NCBI GenBank assembly: GCA_028718745.1
Contig: JAQULF010000001.1
Coordinates: 175,078 to 209,029 of the forward strand
DNA: 33,952 nt
Direction of reading: 5' to 3'
DNA from: Patescibacteria group bacterium
GTDB taxonomy: Bacteria > Patescibacteriota > JACPGU01
Part shown: one piece after another, positions 7,177 through 15,669 of the stretch
How the letters are laid out: every line of letters starts with the position of its first letter
How positions within the stretch are numbered: position 1 is the stretch's first letter
Made by a program: the position numbers and the translations under genes
Notes under the pieces: generated by a model
Told to the model about the DNA's origin: nothing
Databases searched by the model: none
The model's input: the letters and a program-made list of their open reading frames with translations, nothing else

Positions 7177-8406
7177 ATGAAGATTATAGCTATTGAAACA
7201 TCCTGTGACTAAACTTCTGCGGCAGTTTATGATTCGAAACGCGGTTTGCTATCCAATGTTGTAGCAAGCCAGATTGATATTCATAAAAAAACCGGCGGAG
7301 TGGTACCGGAAGTGGCATCTCGTGCCCATGTGGAGCAGATTTTACCGGTTATTGAAGAAGCTCTGAAAAAAGCCAATGTTAGTTTGGGGAAAATTGATTA
7401 TATTGCCGTTACGCATGCGCCGGGCTTGATTGGATCGCTTTTAGTCGGGGTTAATACGGCGAAAACTTTGTCGGCAGTATTGGATAAACCGCTTTTACCG
7501 ATAAACCATTTGGAGGGGCATATATACGCAAACTTCATAAATCAGAACCAAGATTTAGCAGGATTACAAAGGATTAAACCGGATTCTAATCCTGAAAATC
7601 CAAATAAAATCCTGATTAATCATGGTTCAGAATTTAAATTTCCTGCAATTGTATTATTGGTATCCGGTGGACATACTTCCTTAATTCTTATGCGAGATCA
7701 TGGTAAATACAAAACTCTAGGTGAAACATTAGATGACGCGGCAGGAGAGGCGTTTGATAAAGTAGCTAGGGTGCTGGAACTGCCATATCCAGGAGGACCT
7801 AATATTTCACGCATGGCCGAAGAGTATCGCAGAAAATTTCCAATTTCCAATTTCCAATTTCCAATAAAATCCCAAATTCAAAATCCCAAAATGGGGGATG
7901 GAAATTTTTTTCCGAGATCTATGTTAGATAGTGGTAATTTTAATTTCTCTTTTTCCGGATTAAAAACTGCAGTTTTGTACAAATGGCAGGAGGAGACCGT
8001 AGGGGCGACCCTGCGTGGTCGCCCGCATTCGGGAGGCCACATAGGGCCTCCCCTACAATCCGGTCAAAATAATAATCTTAGAGAAATGTTTTGCTACGAA
8101 TTTGAAGAAGCCGTTGTTGATATTCTGGCGACAAAAACACTTTCCGCTGCAAAAAGATATAGAGCAAAAACGGTCTCCATTTGCGGAGGAGTGGCGGCAA
8201 ATAAACGACTCAGAGAAGAAATTAGCTTGCGAATACAAAAAGAACTGCCTAATACTTTATACTTAATACCTAATACTAAATTCTGTGGAGATAATGCGGC
8301 AATGGTCGCGACATGCGCAAGTTATCAAGTAAACAAGAAAACAAAAAAGCAAAAAAACAAGAAATCAAATTTGGATTTTGAGGTAATGTCAAATAAAGAG
8401 CTGTAA
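7177..8406 (+). CDS. tsaD: tRNA N6-adenosine threonylcarbamoyltransferase TsaD, interrupted by an in-frame TAA at 7210-7212
   Basis: MKIIAIETSCD*TSAAVYDSKRG...; downstream motifs HLEGH, VSGGHTSL, FSFSGLKTAV, CGGVAANKRLR, FCGDNAAM all intact. Confidence 0.93.
7545..7628. repeat. Inverted-repeat element inside tsaD (GAACCAAGATTTAGCAGGATT ... AATCCTGATTAATCATGGTTC)
   Basis: 21-nt arms matching at 18 of 21 positions; extra peptide between HLEGHIYANF and EFKFPAIVLLVSGGH. Confidence 0.8.
7999..8056. repeat. Paired-hairpin GTAG...CTAC element inside tsaD
   Basis: GTAGGGGCGACCCTGCGTGGTCGCCCGCATTCGGGAGGCCACATAGGGCCTCCCCTAC; read as VGATLRGRPHSGGHIGPPLQ. Confidence 0.9.
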
Positions 8407-8421
8407 ATTTATATAAAAAAA

Positions 8422-8444
8422 CCGCATAAAAATGCGGCGTTTTG
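8422..8444 (+). terminator. Probable bidirectional terminator
   Basis: CCGCAT-AAAA-ATGCGG flanked by A and T tracts. Confidence 0.7.
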
Positions 8445-8467
8445 CGAATAATGAAAGATAGATTGTT

Positions 8468-8728
8468 TTATTCAATGACGCTCTCGATATGATCTGGGTG
8501 AATCGAATATTGTACTTGACCGAGCTGGTCTCCTTTTACTACCTTGCCGAAGAAATTGCCAGCCATAAACGGACCTTTAACTATCTGGAATACGGTTCCC
8601 TTTGGATACCTTTCTTTTTCTACTGTTTGGTCAGTTCCATCAATGTCTTCTAACTCGATTAAATCTTTCTTCAGTGTAACTTTATTGCCTATCTCAACTG
8701 TTAATGTGCTACCGGTCATCTTTATCAC
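8468..8728 (-). CDS. Hypothetical small protein
   Basis: 86 aa; SD AAGGAGTGAT upstream of ATG. Confidence 0.65.
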   Translation of the reverse strand: MIKMTGSTLTVEIGNKVTLKKDLIELEDIDGTDQTVEKERYPKGTVFQIVKGPFMAGNFFGKVVKGDQLGQVQYSIHPDHIESVIE

Positions 8729-8802
8729 TCCTTAGGGTTTATTTTCAGAATATTCTGTAGTATAATTAATTATATCATATTTTATAACTATTTCAAACTA
8801 TA

Positions 8803-10938
8803 ATGAAAGAATTAGCCAAAGCTTACAATCCAAAAGAAGTTGAAGAAAAAATTTATCAGGCATGGGAGGTGTCAGGATTTTTTAGTCCCAAAATTGATGA
8901 GAAGAAAAAGCCTTTTGTCATTGCTATTCCTCCGCCAAATGTAACAGGAGAATTGCATATGGGGCATGCTTTGAATAATTCTATTCAAGATGTTCTGATT
9001 CGCCGCAAGAGAATGCAAGGCGTTCCAACACTTTGGATCCCCGGAACTGATCATGCGGGTATCGCAACTCAATTCAAAGTAGAGCAAAAATTACAAAAAG
9101 AAGGTTTAAATAAATTTGATTTAGGGAAAGAAAAGTTTATAGAAAAAGTTTGGGAGTGGAAAGATGAATTTGAAGCGACTATTCTTGGCCAGCTAAAAAA
9201 GATTGGCTGTTCTTGCGATTGGAGCCGTACCCGCTTCACAATGGATGAAGGATATTCAAAAGCAGTGCTTGAGGCCTTCCAAAATTATTGGGACAAGGGA
9301 TATATTTATCAAGGAGAAAGGATTATAAATTGGTGCCCAAGTTGCAAAACATCTCTTTCCGATCTAGAAACGGAATACCAAGAGGATGAAGGTCATTTGT
9401 GGTATATAAAATATCCTCTAGCCGGTGATAAAAACAGTTTTATAACGGTTGCAACTACTCGTCCAGAAACAATGTTGGGTGATACGGCCGTAGCAGTAAA
9501 TCCAAAAGATGATCGATACACAAATTTAGTTGGCAAGATGCTAGTCTTGCCATTGATTGATCGTGAAATTCCTTTGATTGCCGATGATGCAGTAGAAAAA
9601 GATTTTGGAGCGGGCGCTCTCAAAGTTACTCCCGGATCCGATATGGTAGACTGGGATATTGGTCAAAGACACAAATTGGAAGTTATAAAAATAATTGATG
9701 AAGATGGCAAAATCACTAAAGATGGTGGTAAATATGCGGGACTAGATCGTTTTGAAGCAAGAAAAAAAGTTTTAGAAGACTTGGAATCACAAGGCTTATT
9801 AGAAAAAATAGAAGATTTGCCGCATAACATTTCCGTTTGTTATCGTTGCGCAACTCATGTTGAGCCTTTAATATCTAAACAGTGGTTTGTAAAAATGTCG
9901 GAATTAGCAAAGTCTACAATTGAGGTATTAGAAAAGGGTGATGTAACTTTTACGCCAAGCAATTGGACAAAAGTAAGTATTGATTGGCTAAAAGACATAA
10001 AAGACTGGTGCATCTCCCGTCAGATTTGGTGGGGCCACAGATTACCAGTTTGGACGAAAGATACTGAAACCAAAGTTAGTGTTGAATCTCCGGGGGATGG
10101 CTGGGTTCAAAGTGAAGATGTTTTGGATACTTGGTTTTCCTCTGCTTTATGGCCATTTGCAACACTTGGCTGGCCCGAAAAAACAAAAGATCTAGAGTAT
10201 TTTTATCCTAATTCCGTAAACATTACTGACAGAGGAATAATTAATCTCTGGGAAATGAGGATGATATTTTCTGGACTCGAGTTTATGAAGGAAATTCCCT
10301 TTAAAGAAATTTACATCAACCCAACTGTTTTTAACAAAGAAGGCAAGAGAATGAGTAAATCCTTGGGTACCGGAATTGATCCGCTGGAAATGGTTGATAA
10401 GTACGGAGCCGATGCGCTTCGCTTCGGATTGCTTTATCAAACTACCGGAACTCCCGATCTTAAATTTGCCGAAGACACGCTTCAAATGGCAAAAACTTTT
10501 ATGAATAAAATCTGGAATGCATCTCGGTTCGTATCCATGAAACTCGGCGATTATGAACAAATAGGTGAACTTAAGTTCACAGAAAATACTGAAGCGGATA
10601 AAGAGATCAAGAAACAATTTGAAGCGGTTGCGAAAAGTTACAATGAGAATCTGGAAAGATATCGATTCGGACAAGCAGCGGAGGAGATTTATCATTTCTT
10701 CTGGCACCAATTTTGTGATGTTTATATTGAAAAAACCAAAGAACAAATTCCCTATCCATTACCGGAAAATCCGGATGAAAAACTAATCAAAGAAACAAAA
10801 GATAATCTGCTTTATATTTTGAAAAATTCTCTTGTTCTCTTGCATCCGATGATTCCATTCATCACTGAAGAAATTTACCAAACCCTGCCAATTGAAGGGA
10901 AGAAAGAATTCTTGATGGTGGAGGAGTGGGTTAGCTAA
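8803..10938 (+). CDS. valS: Valyl-tRNA synthetase (short form)
   Basis: PPPNVTGELHMGHALNNSIQD, GTDHAGIATQ, KRMSKSLGTGIDP. Confidence 0.96.
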   Translation: MKELAKAYNPKEVEEKIYQAWEVSGFFSPKIDEKKKPFVIAIPPPNVTGELHMGHALNNSIQDVLIRRKRMQGVPTLWIPGTDHAGIATQFKVEQKLQKEGLNKFDLGKEKFIEKVWEWKDEFEATILGQLKKIGCSCDWSRTRFTMDEGYSKAVLEAFQNYWDKGYIYQGERIINWCPSCKTSLSDLETEYQEDEGHLWYIKYPLAGDKNSFITVATTRPETMLGDTAVAVNPKDDRYTNLVGKMLVLPLIDREIPLIADDAVEKDFGAGALKVTPGSDMVDWDIGQRHKLEVIKIIDEDGKITKDGGKYAGLDRFEARKKVLEDLESQGLLEKIEDLPHNISVCYRCATHVEPLISKQWFVKMSELAKSTIEVLEKGDVTFTPSNWTKVSIDWLKDIKDWCISRQIWWGHRLPVWTKDTETKVSVESPGDGWVQSEDVLDTWFSSALWPFATLGWPEKTKDLEYFYPNSVNITDRGIINLWEMRMIFSGLEFMKEIPFKEIYINPTVFNKEGKRMSKSLGTGIDPLEMVDKYGADALRFGLLYQTTGTPDLKFAEDTLQMAKTFMNKIWNASRFVSMKLGDYEQIGELKFTENTEADKEIKKQFEAVAKSYNENLERYRFGQAAEEIYHFFWHQFCDVYIEKTKEQIPYPLPENPDEKLIKETKDNLLYILKNSLVLLHPMIPFITEEIYQTLPIEGKKEFLMVEEWVS

Positions 10939-10940
10939 AT

Positions 10941-10978
10941 AAAAGAAAAAATCTCGAGAAATCGAGATTTTTTCTTTT
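10941..10978. terminator. Bidirectional terminator after valS
   Basis: AAAAGAAAAAATCTCGA-GAAA-TCGAGATTTTTTCTTTT. Confidence 0.85.
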
Positions 10979-10985
10979 AACTAAA

Positions 10986-11059
10986 TAGCTGGGGCGAGGA
11001 TCGAACTCGCGACCTTAGGCTTATGAGTCCTACGCTCTAACCAACTGAGCTACCCAGCC
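10986..11059 (-). tRNA. tRNA-Met (CAT), elongator
   Basis: 74-nt cloverleaf GGCTGGGTAGCTCAGTTGG...CTCATAA...GTTCGATC...CCCAGCTA; not initiator type (positions 1-72 can pair). Confidence 0.88.
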
Positions 11060-11105
11060 GCGTCGCTACTCAATTGTTTTAATCCTGAAAAATCCTCCTT
11101 CATCC

Positions 11106-11143
11106 TTACTGCAAAACGAATTACATTCTGTTATTGCAGTAGC
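11106..11143. repeat. 38-nt hairpin element, copy 1
   Basis: TTACTGCAAAACGAATTACATTCTGTTATTGCAGTAGC; second copy at 16145-16182. Confidence 0.85.
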
Positions 11144-11200
11144 GGATTACGGCGGATGAAAATTATTTTTGTATATATTTAAGATGTGATAATTTTCAAA

Positions 11201-11272
<72 letters not shown>

Positions 11273-11401
11273 TCGCGTCGTAATTGGCTCAAGTGCTTTC
11301 CATAAAAATTTGATTACAAATTTTTCTTACAAGCACATCGCAATTACTCCTTTTACGAGAAAATTCTATTATATATTTTGGTATAAATTTTCTCGTTATT
11401 A

Positions 11402-11815
11402 TTATATTTTCTTCTTTACAAAAAAGAATTCAAACCATTTTAAGATATTTAGCTTTTTGTCTTCATTTTGCTGATACTGTTGCTGTTCGCGGATTAATCT
11501 CTCTCTTTCCGGATCCTGACGGGGCAAGGCATATACTCTTTCTCCTGCCTTTTGATAACCTAACTTCTCTCTTAAAATCTTCTCGGTATAGGCATCTGTA
11601 CTATAATACAACATTTTGCTCTCTTGTTCAATGTTATTCGCAGCGAGACTCTCCATATTTGCTTTAATAGTCTGCATTTGTTTATTGATCGTGTAATTCT
11701 TATAGATTATTCCAATCAAAGAATATAGGATCAGTAGTATAAAAATTGACAGTATGGTAATCCCTTTTGTTAAACGGTTTTGTTTTTTTAGAAATCTTAA
11801 AATTTCTTGCCACAT
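11402..11815 (-). CDS. FtsB/DivIC-like septum formation initiator protein
   Basis: Single TM segment plus coiled coil, AYTEKILREKLGYQKAGERVYALP; start moved to MWQEIL to avoid overlapping the tRNA. Confidence 0.85.
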   Translation of the reverse strand: MWQEILRFLKKQNRLTKGITILSIFILLILYSLIGIIYKNYTINKQMQTIKANMESLAANNIEQESKMLYYSTDAYTEKILREKLGYQKAGERVYALPRQDPERERLIREQQQYQQNEDKKLNILKWFEFFFVKKKI

Positions 11816-11829
11816 AATTTTATTTTTAA

Positions 11830-11903
11830 TGGGCATAGCTGGACTTGAACCAGCGACCCCCACCTTATAAGGGTGGTGCTCTAACCAACTGAGCTATATG
11901 CCC
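11830..11903 (-). tRNA. tRNA-Ile (TAT)
   Basis: Full cloverleaf GGGCATATAGCTCAGTTGGTTAGAGCACCACCCTTATAAGGTGG...TATGCCCA; anticodon loop CTTATAA. Confidence 0.93.
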
Positions 11904-11934
11904 ATAATTTTTTATTTAAAATATGCAAGATTCC

Positions 11935-12074
11935 AGACTTGTCACGCTACGCGTGATCAGGCGAAGCCTGAGACCATCGACCCCCACCTTATAAGGGTGG
12001 TGCTCCCCGCCCGCCATCGCAAGCTTGAGCTTACTCAGGCGTTGCGGGCGGGTAACCAGCTGAGCTATACGCGC
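11935..12074 (-). pseudogene. tRNA-Ile(TAT)-like gene disrupted by hairpin insertions in D and T arms
   Basis: Anticodon arm CCACCCTTATAAGGTGG and GTATAGCTCAGCTGGTTA retained; 47-nt insert 12006-12052 and paired 15-nt hairpins 11942-11971. Confidence 0.85.
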
Positions 12075-12168
12075 TCGCGTCGCAATCGGCTTATTAATAA
12101 ACACTAAAAAAGCATTTTGTAATGCTAGTAGATAATATAGTAACAAAAAAACTAAAAAAAATCAATTT

Positions 12169-12540
12169 TTACGCTTTGGAAATGCTGTTTTGGATTAAAA
12201 TGTTTTTTATTTCTTCCAAAGTTGCGCGATTTAGGCAATTTTTTATAAAATCCTGAACCTCCATTCTTTCCATTTCAAAATCAGTTTTATTTAAGTCTAA
12301 AAATAATTTAGTTGAAAATAATGCTGTGGCCAGATTCCCGCTTTTAAAGGGCTTCTTTTTGGCAATCGCAAAGAAAAGAGCGGCCGCTTTGGCAAATTTG
12401 TCGGGAAAAACCTCATTATTGCGCAGATAATTTATGGTTTTTTTCAAAATGCCAACACTTTCAACACCATGAATAGAGCTCGTTTCATCGACTAGGCGAT
12501 TGTGTATATATAAAATTTCAGCAGGTGATAAGTAGTTCAT
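12169..12540 (-). CDS. Doc/Fic-like protein with degenerate active-site motif (KPFKSGNLATA)
   Basis: Doc-like fold signature (AEILYIHNRLV..., AAALFFAIAKKKPFKSGNLATALFSTKLFLDLN); next to an AbrB antitoxin. Confidence 0.75.
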   Translation of the reverse strand: MNYLSPAEILYIHNRLVDETSSIHGVESVGILKKTINYLRNNEVFPDKFAKAAALFFAIAKKKPFKSGNLATALFSTKLFLDLNKTDFEMERMEVQDFIKNCLNRATLEEIKNILIQNSISKA

Positions 12541-12541
12541 A

Positions 12542-12775
12542 TTATTCGGAAAGTTTTTCTAGTTCTTTTTTGTATTTTGAAATGAAGCTTTCAATTTTCC
12601 CGGCTAGTTCGGTTTCAATCTTGAAATTAACGACCGGCTCGATGATAACTCGGCGGTTTTTGCCATCCACATTCACAAAAACTTTATCGCCAATATCGAT
12701 AGCGAGTGTTTTTAAAACTTTTTTAGGAATAGTAACGGCAGCAGAGGAGCCGATCTTTATAACTTTATTGGACAT
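12542..12775 (-). CDS. AbrB/MazE-family antitoxin
   Basis: MSNKVIKIGSSAAVTIPKKVLKTLAIDIGDKVFV. Confidence 0.88.
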   Translation of the reverse strand: MSNKVIKIGSSAAVTIPKKVLKTLAIDIGDKVFVNVDGKNRRVIIEPVVNFKIETELAGKIESFISKYKKELEKLSE

Positions 12776-12960
12776 GATTATTTTTATTATTATTTATTTC
12801 AAATCTCAAATGTTAAATTTCAAATCCATATCTTTTTATGTCAAATCTTTTCAGATAACCAGCTTTAACATTTGGTTTTAACATTTGACATCTAACATTT
12901 AAGATAGCCTTTTATTATAATATCATTCTAACTCTTTTCCTTGCAAGAGGGTTTTTGAGA

Positions 12961-12996
12961 AAAGAAAAAGCTTCGCGTCCTTTCGGCCACGAAGCC
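12961..12996 (-). terminator. Terminator for the rlpA-like gene
   Basis: GGCTTCG...CGAAGC stem followed by T-rich run on the minus strand. Confidence 0.7.
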
Positions 12997-13025
12997 TTGT
13001 CGCCTTGTCATCTCGAATCCTCTTT

Positions 13026-13817
13026 TCAGAGGACACGATATGCGATTCGAGCAGTTCCATCTTCTCTGTAGCCGAGCTTTTCAGCCGCGGCTTCGGATAG
13101 ATCGAACTGTCGGTCGGGATGGGGCACTAGGTGGTTCTCTTTGAATACAGGGATAGCACCTCTCTTCTTCCCCATGCGGTTAATCGCGTACGGACCCCGG
13201 TCTCTGATGAGAACCTTGATAGTTCTCTTATTCTTCAGGTTGGTGATTATTACCGGAGTACCGCAGGGGAGTACCGGGCTAGCGGCACTCACTTTTTCCT
13301 TGTCGAACCTTACTCCTCGGCAAGCTCCGACCTTACCATCAAATCCCGGACCGTACCAGCTTGCCTTGCCATACCGGATCTTTCCGACCGGTTTGGTGGC
13401 GACTTTTTTCTGCTTGGTGATTGGACTTGCTGATGTTTCCGCAGGTTTCGGTGCTACCGGCCCTTGGGGAGCCGGTTTGGGCTTCGGAGTGGGTTTCGGC
13501 GCGGATTCAAGTAATTCGAGCTTCCATTTTTCCGGAAGCTTTTCGGGGCATTTGTTGACGATGGTCCCGTTCTTGATCTCCGGTATGCAACCCTTCATCC
13601 GTTTGTTTCTTTCGTGAATCTCCTTATCGTTTACGGCCTCGTGGTGAGCGAAATCCTTCTTCACCCAATTCCAGCCGGCGCTCAAACCGGTCTTCAAACC
13701 AGTCGTTAACAACAGGGCGATGATGAGGATGATGGGGGAAAGAATGATGGTCGCCACAACTTTCCGAATGCTTTTCTTTCCTCCCCTGAAAGTCGTCTTT
13801 CCGATACGGATTTTCAT
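13026..13817 (-). CDS. rlpA: RlpA-like double-psi beta-barrel protein with N-terminal TM segment
   Basis: GKASWYGPGFDGK...LPCGTPVIITNLKNKRTIKVLIRDRGPY...FDLSEAAAEKLGY; ATG at 13817 preceded by AAGGAGG. Confidence 0.85.
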   Translation of the reverse strand: MKIRIGKTTFRGGKKSIRKVVATIILSPIILIIALLLTTGLKTGLSAGWNWVKKDFAHHEAVNDKEIHERNKRMKGCIPEIKNGTIVNKCPEKLPEKWKLELLESAPKPTPKPKPAPQGPVAPKPAETSASPITKQKKVATKPVGKIRYGKASWYGPGFDGKVGACRGVRFDKEKVSAASPVLPCGTPVIITNLKNKRTIKVLIRDRGPYAINRMGKKRGAIPVFKENHLVPHPDRQFDLSEAAAEKLGYREDGTARIAYRVL

Positions 13818-13980
13818 GTGTAAAGCCTCCTTGGATTTTCTCGCCACTATGAGCGAGGAGAGTGTTTTTCTATATATGAAATTCTCCCGTGTGAACCCCC
13901 GATCGAGTCAGGGTTTTAATTGTCGAGGTACGACCGCTGTATCTATTCAAATTGGCTAGTTTCAGCCAAGTTGTACTATA

Positions 13981-14009
13981 ATTTTAACACAAAAAATGGC
14001 AAAAGTCAA
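13981..14009 (-). promoter_or_regulatory. Promoter for the rlpA-like gene
   Basis: TTGACT, 17-nt spacer, TAAAAT on the minus strand. Confidence 0.65.
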
Positions 14010-14037
14010 CACTTTTATTCTTATTCGCCAGAAATCC

Positions 14038-14066
14038 TTGACAATTCTGTAAATTTGTGATACAAT
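14038..14066 (+). promoter_or_regulatory. Promoter for the DHH gene
   Basis: TTGACA (14038-14043), 17-nt spacer, TACAAT (14061-14066). Confidence 0.85.
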
Positions 14067-14098
14067 GACCTAATTTTAGTTGATACCTTTCAGGGTAT

Positions 14099-15616
14099 AT
14101 GCTAAAATTAGAAAAGAAAGCCAAAATTATGATGAAAAGAGATTTAAGCCCAAAACAACTCGCAACTGATTTGATCAGAAATAGTAAAACTTTTCTGATT
14201 ATTACTCATGAACGACCGGATGGCGATGCTATCTCCTCTTGTTTAGCTTTGAAAAAGGTTCTGGAGAAAATGGGCAAAAAGGCTGATGTGATCATTCCGG
14301 ACGAAATTCCATCCGATCATTACTTCTTGCCGGGAACAGAAAAGATTATCAAGGATATTAAATTAAACCGAGACCTGGTTATAAACATCAAAAAAGCCAA
14401 TCGAGTTTCCTATAATAAGAAAGAGGACGGATCAGTGGATTTGATTGTTGCTCCGGATGAGGGGCAAGAATTCAAAAAGCATGATGTGGCTCTGGAATTT
14501 GGTAAAACGCATTATGATGTTTTGGTGATTCTAGACACCTCGGATTTGCTGCGCGCTAATGCAGTTTACGAACAAAACAGGGAGATTTTATCTAATACTC
14601 ATATTATAAATATAGATCATCATCCTACCAACAGCAGCTTTGGCGGAACCAATCTGATCGATCCATCAGCTACTTCTACCTGTGAAATCCTATTTTCTCT
14701 GATTGAATCCCTAGATAAGAACCTAATGGATTCGGATGTTGCTACTCTTCTTTTGGCTGGTATTATTACCGATACCAATAGATTCCAAAATACCAACACT
14801 TCTCCAAAGGCTTTGACGGTTGCGGCGCAATTGATTGCGGCCGGAGCAAGGAGATCGGAGATAATTATTAACCTCTATAAAACTAAATCGCTTTCTACGC
14901 TGAAGCTTTGGGGTAAAATTTTAACTAATATAAAAGAAGATAAACAAGATAAAATCGTCTGGTCTACCATTTCCGCCCGCGAAATAGCGGATGTCGGAGC
15001 CAGCGTAACAGAAACAGGAGGGGTGATTAATGAATTAATTTCTACTGTTCCCAATGCTAATGTTGGTCTTTTGCTTACCGAGCAGGAACCGGGAATAGTG
15101 ACAGCCAGCATGAGAACCAATGCTGAAAATGTAGAATTAGATAATATTGCCCTGGCTTTTGGTGGAGGAGGACACAAAAAAGCAGCCGGCTTTAAGGTTG
15201 AAGGATTGTCGCTTTCAGAAGCTGAAAAGATGGTGATTAACAGACTAAAAGCCTATTTCAATGGCGCAAAAAATGGCACTCCGAAAGTAGAAAAAGTATT
15301 AGGTACAGAAAAAAAAGAAGTGGTCTTTAATTCGCCTCAAACCAAGATTAGCGAAAAACCGATTCAAAAAAACAATATCCAAACCGAAGATGATCTCTAT
15401 GCTCCAGCTCTTACCGATATAGCTATGGAAAATCCAAATATAATCGAAACCAAAGGCTCAATTCTTTCAAAGATAGTTGAACAAAAGAAGAGGCCGAAAG
15501 AAGAATTGGACTTTGCAAAAATGGAGCAGGAAGCCAGATCTCAAAATAGTGGAGCTCTATTGGAACAAAATCCATCATCCGCAGATCTGGAAGATTTTGA
15601 TGAGGACTACGAATAG
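14099..15616 (+). CDS. DHH/DHHA1 phosphoesterase (NrnA/RecJ-like) with C-terminal extension; start may be 14129 or 14132
   Basis: THERPDGDAISSCLAL, DTSD, NIDHHPTN, GGGGHKKAAG. Confidence 0.93.
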   Translation: MLKLEKKAKIMMKRDLSPKQLATDLIRNSKTFLIITHERPDGDAISSCLALKKVLEKMGKKADVIIPDEIPSDHYFLPGTEKIIKDIKLNRDLVINIKKANRVSYNKKEDGSVDLIVAPDEGQEFKKHDVALEFGKTHYDVLVILDTSDLLRANAVYEQNREILSNTHIINIDHHPTNSSFGGTNLIDPSATSTCEILFSLIESLDKNLMDSDVATLLLAGIITDTNRFQNTNTSPKALTVAAQLIAAGARRSEIIINLYKTKSLSTLKLWGKILTNIKEDKQDKIVWSTISAREIADVGASVTETGGVINELISTVPNANVGLLLTEQEPGIVTASMRTNAENVELDNIALAFGGGGHKKAAGFKVEGLSLSEAEKMVINRLKAYFNGAKNGTPKVEKVLGTEKKEVVFNSPQTKISEKPIQKNNIQTEDDLYAPALTDIAMENPNIIETKGSILSKIVEQKKRPKEELDFAKMEQEARSQNSGALLEQNPSSADLEDFDEDYE

Positions 15617-15669
15617 GGACAAAAAAGCAAGAGAGCCAAAAAGCAAAAAAACAAAAATACTTGGTTTGT

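Noticed and set aside
8803-10938. valS judged truncated because it is 711 aa
   Set aside because: All catalytic motifs and the anticodon-binding region are present; the short form seems normal for this lineage.
12006-12052. Group I intron in a tRNA
   Set aside because: The 47-nt hairpin is far too short and lies in the D arm, not the anticodon loop.
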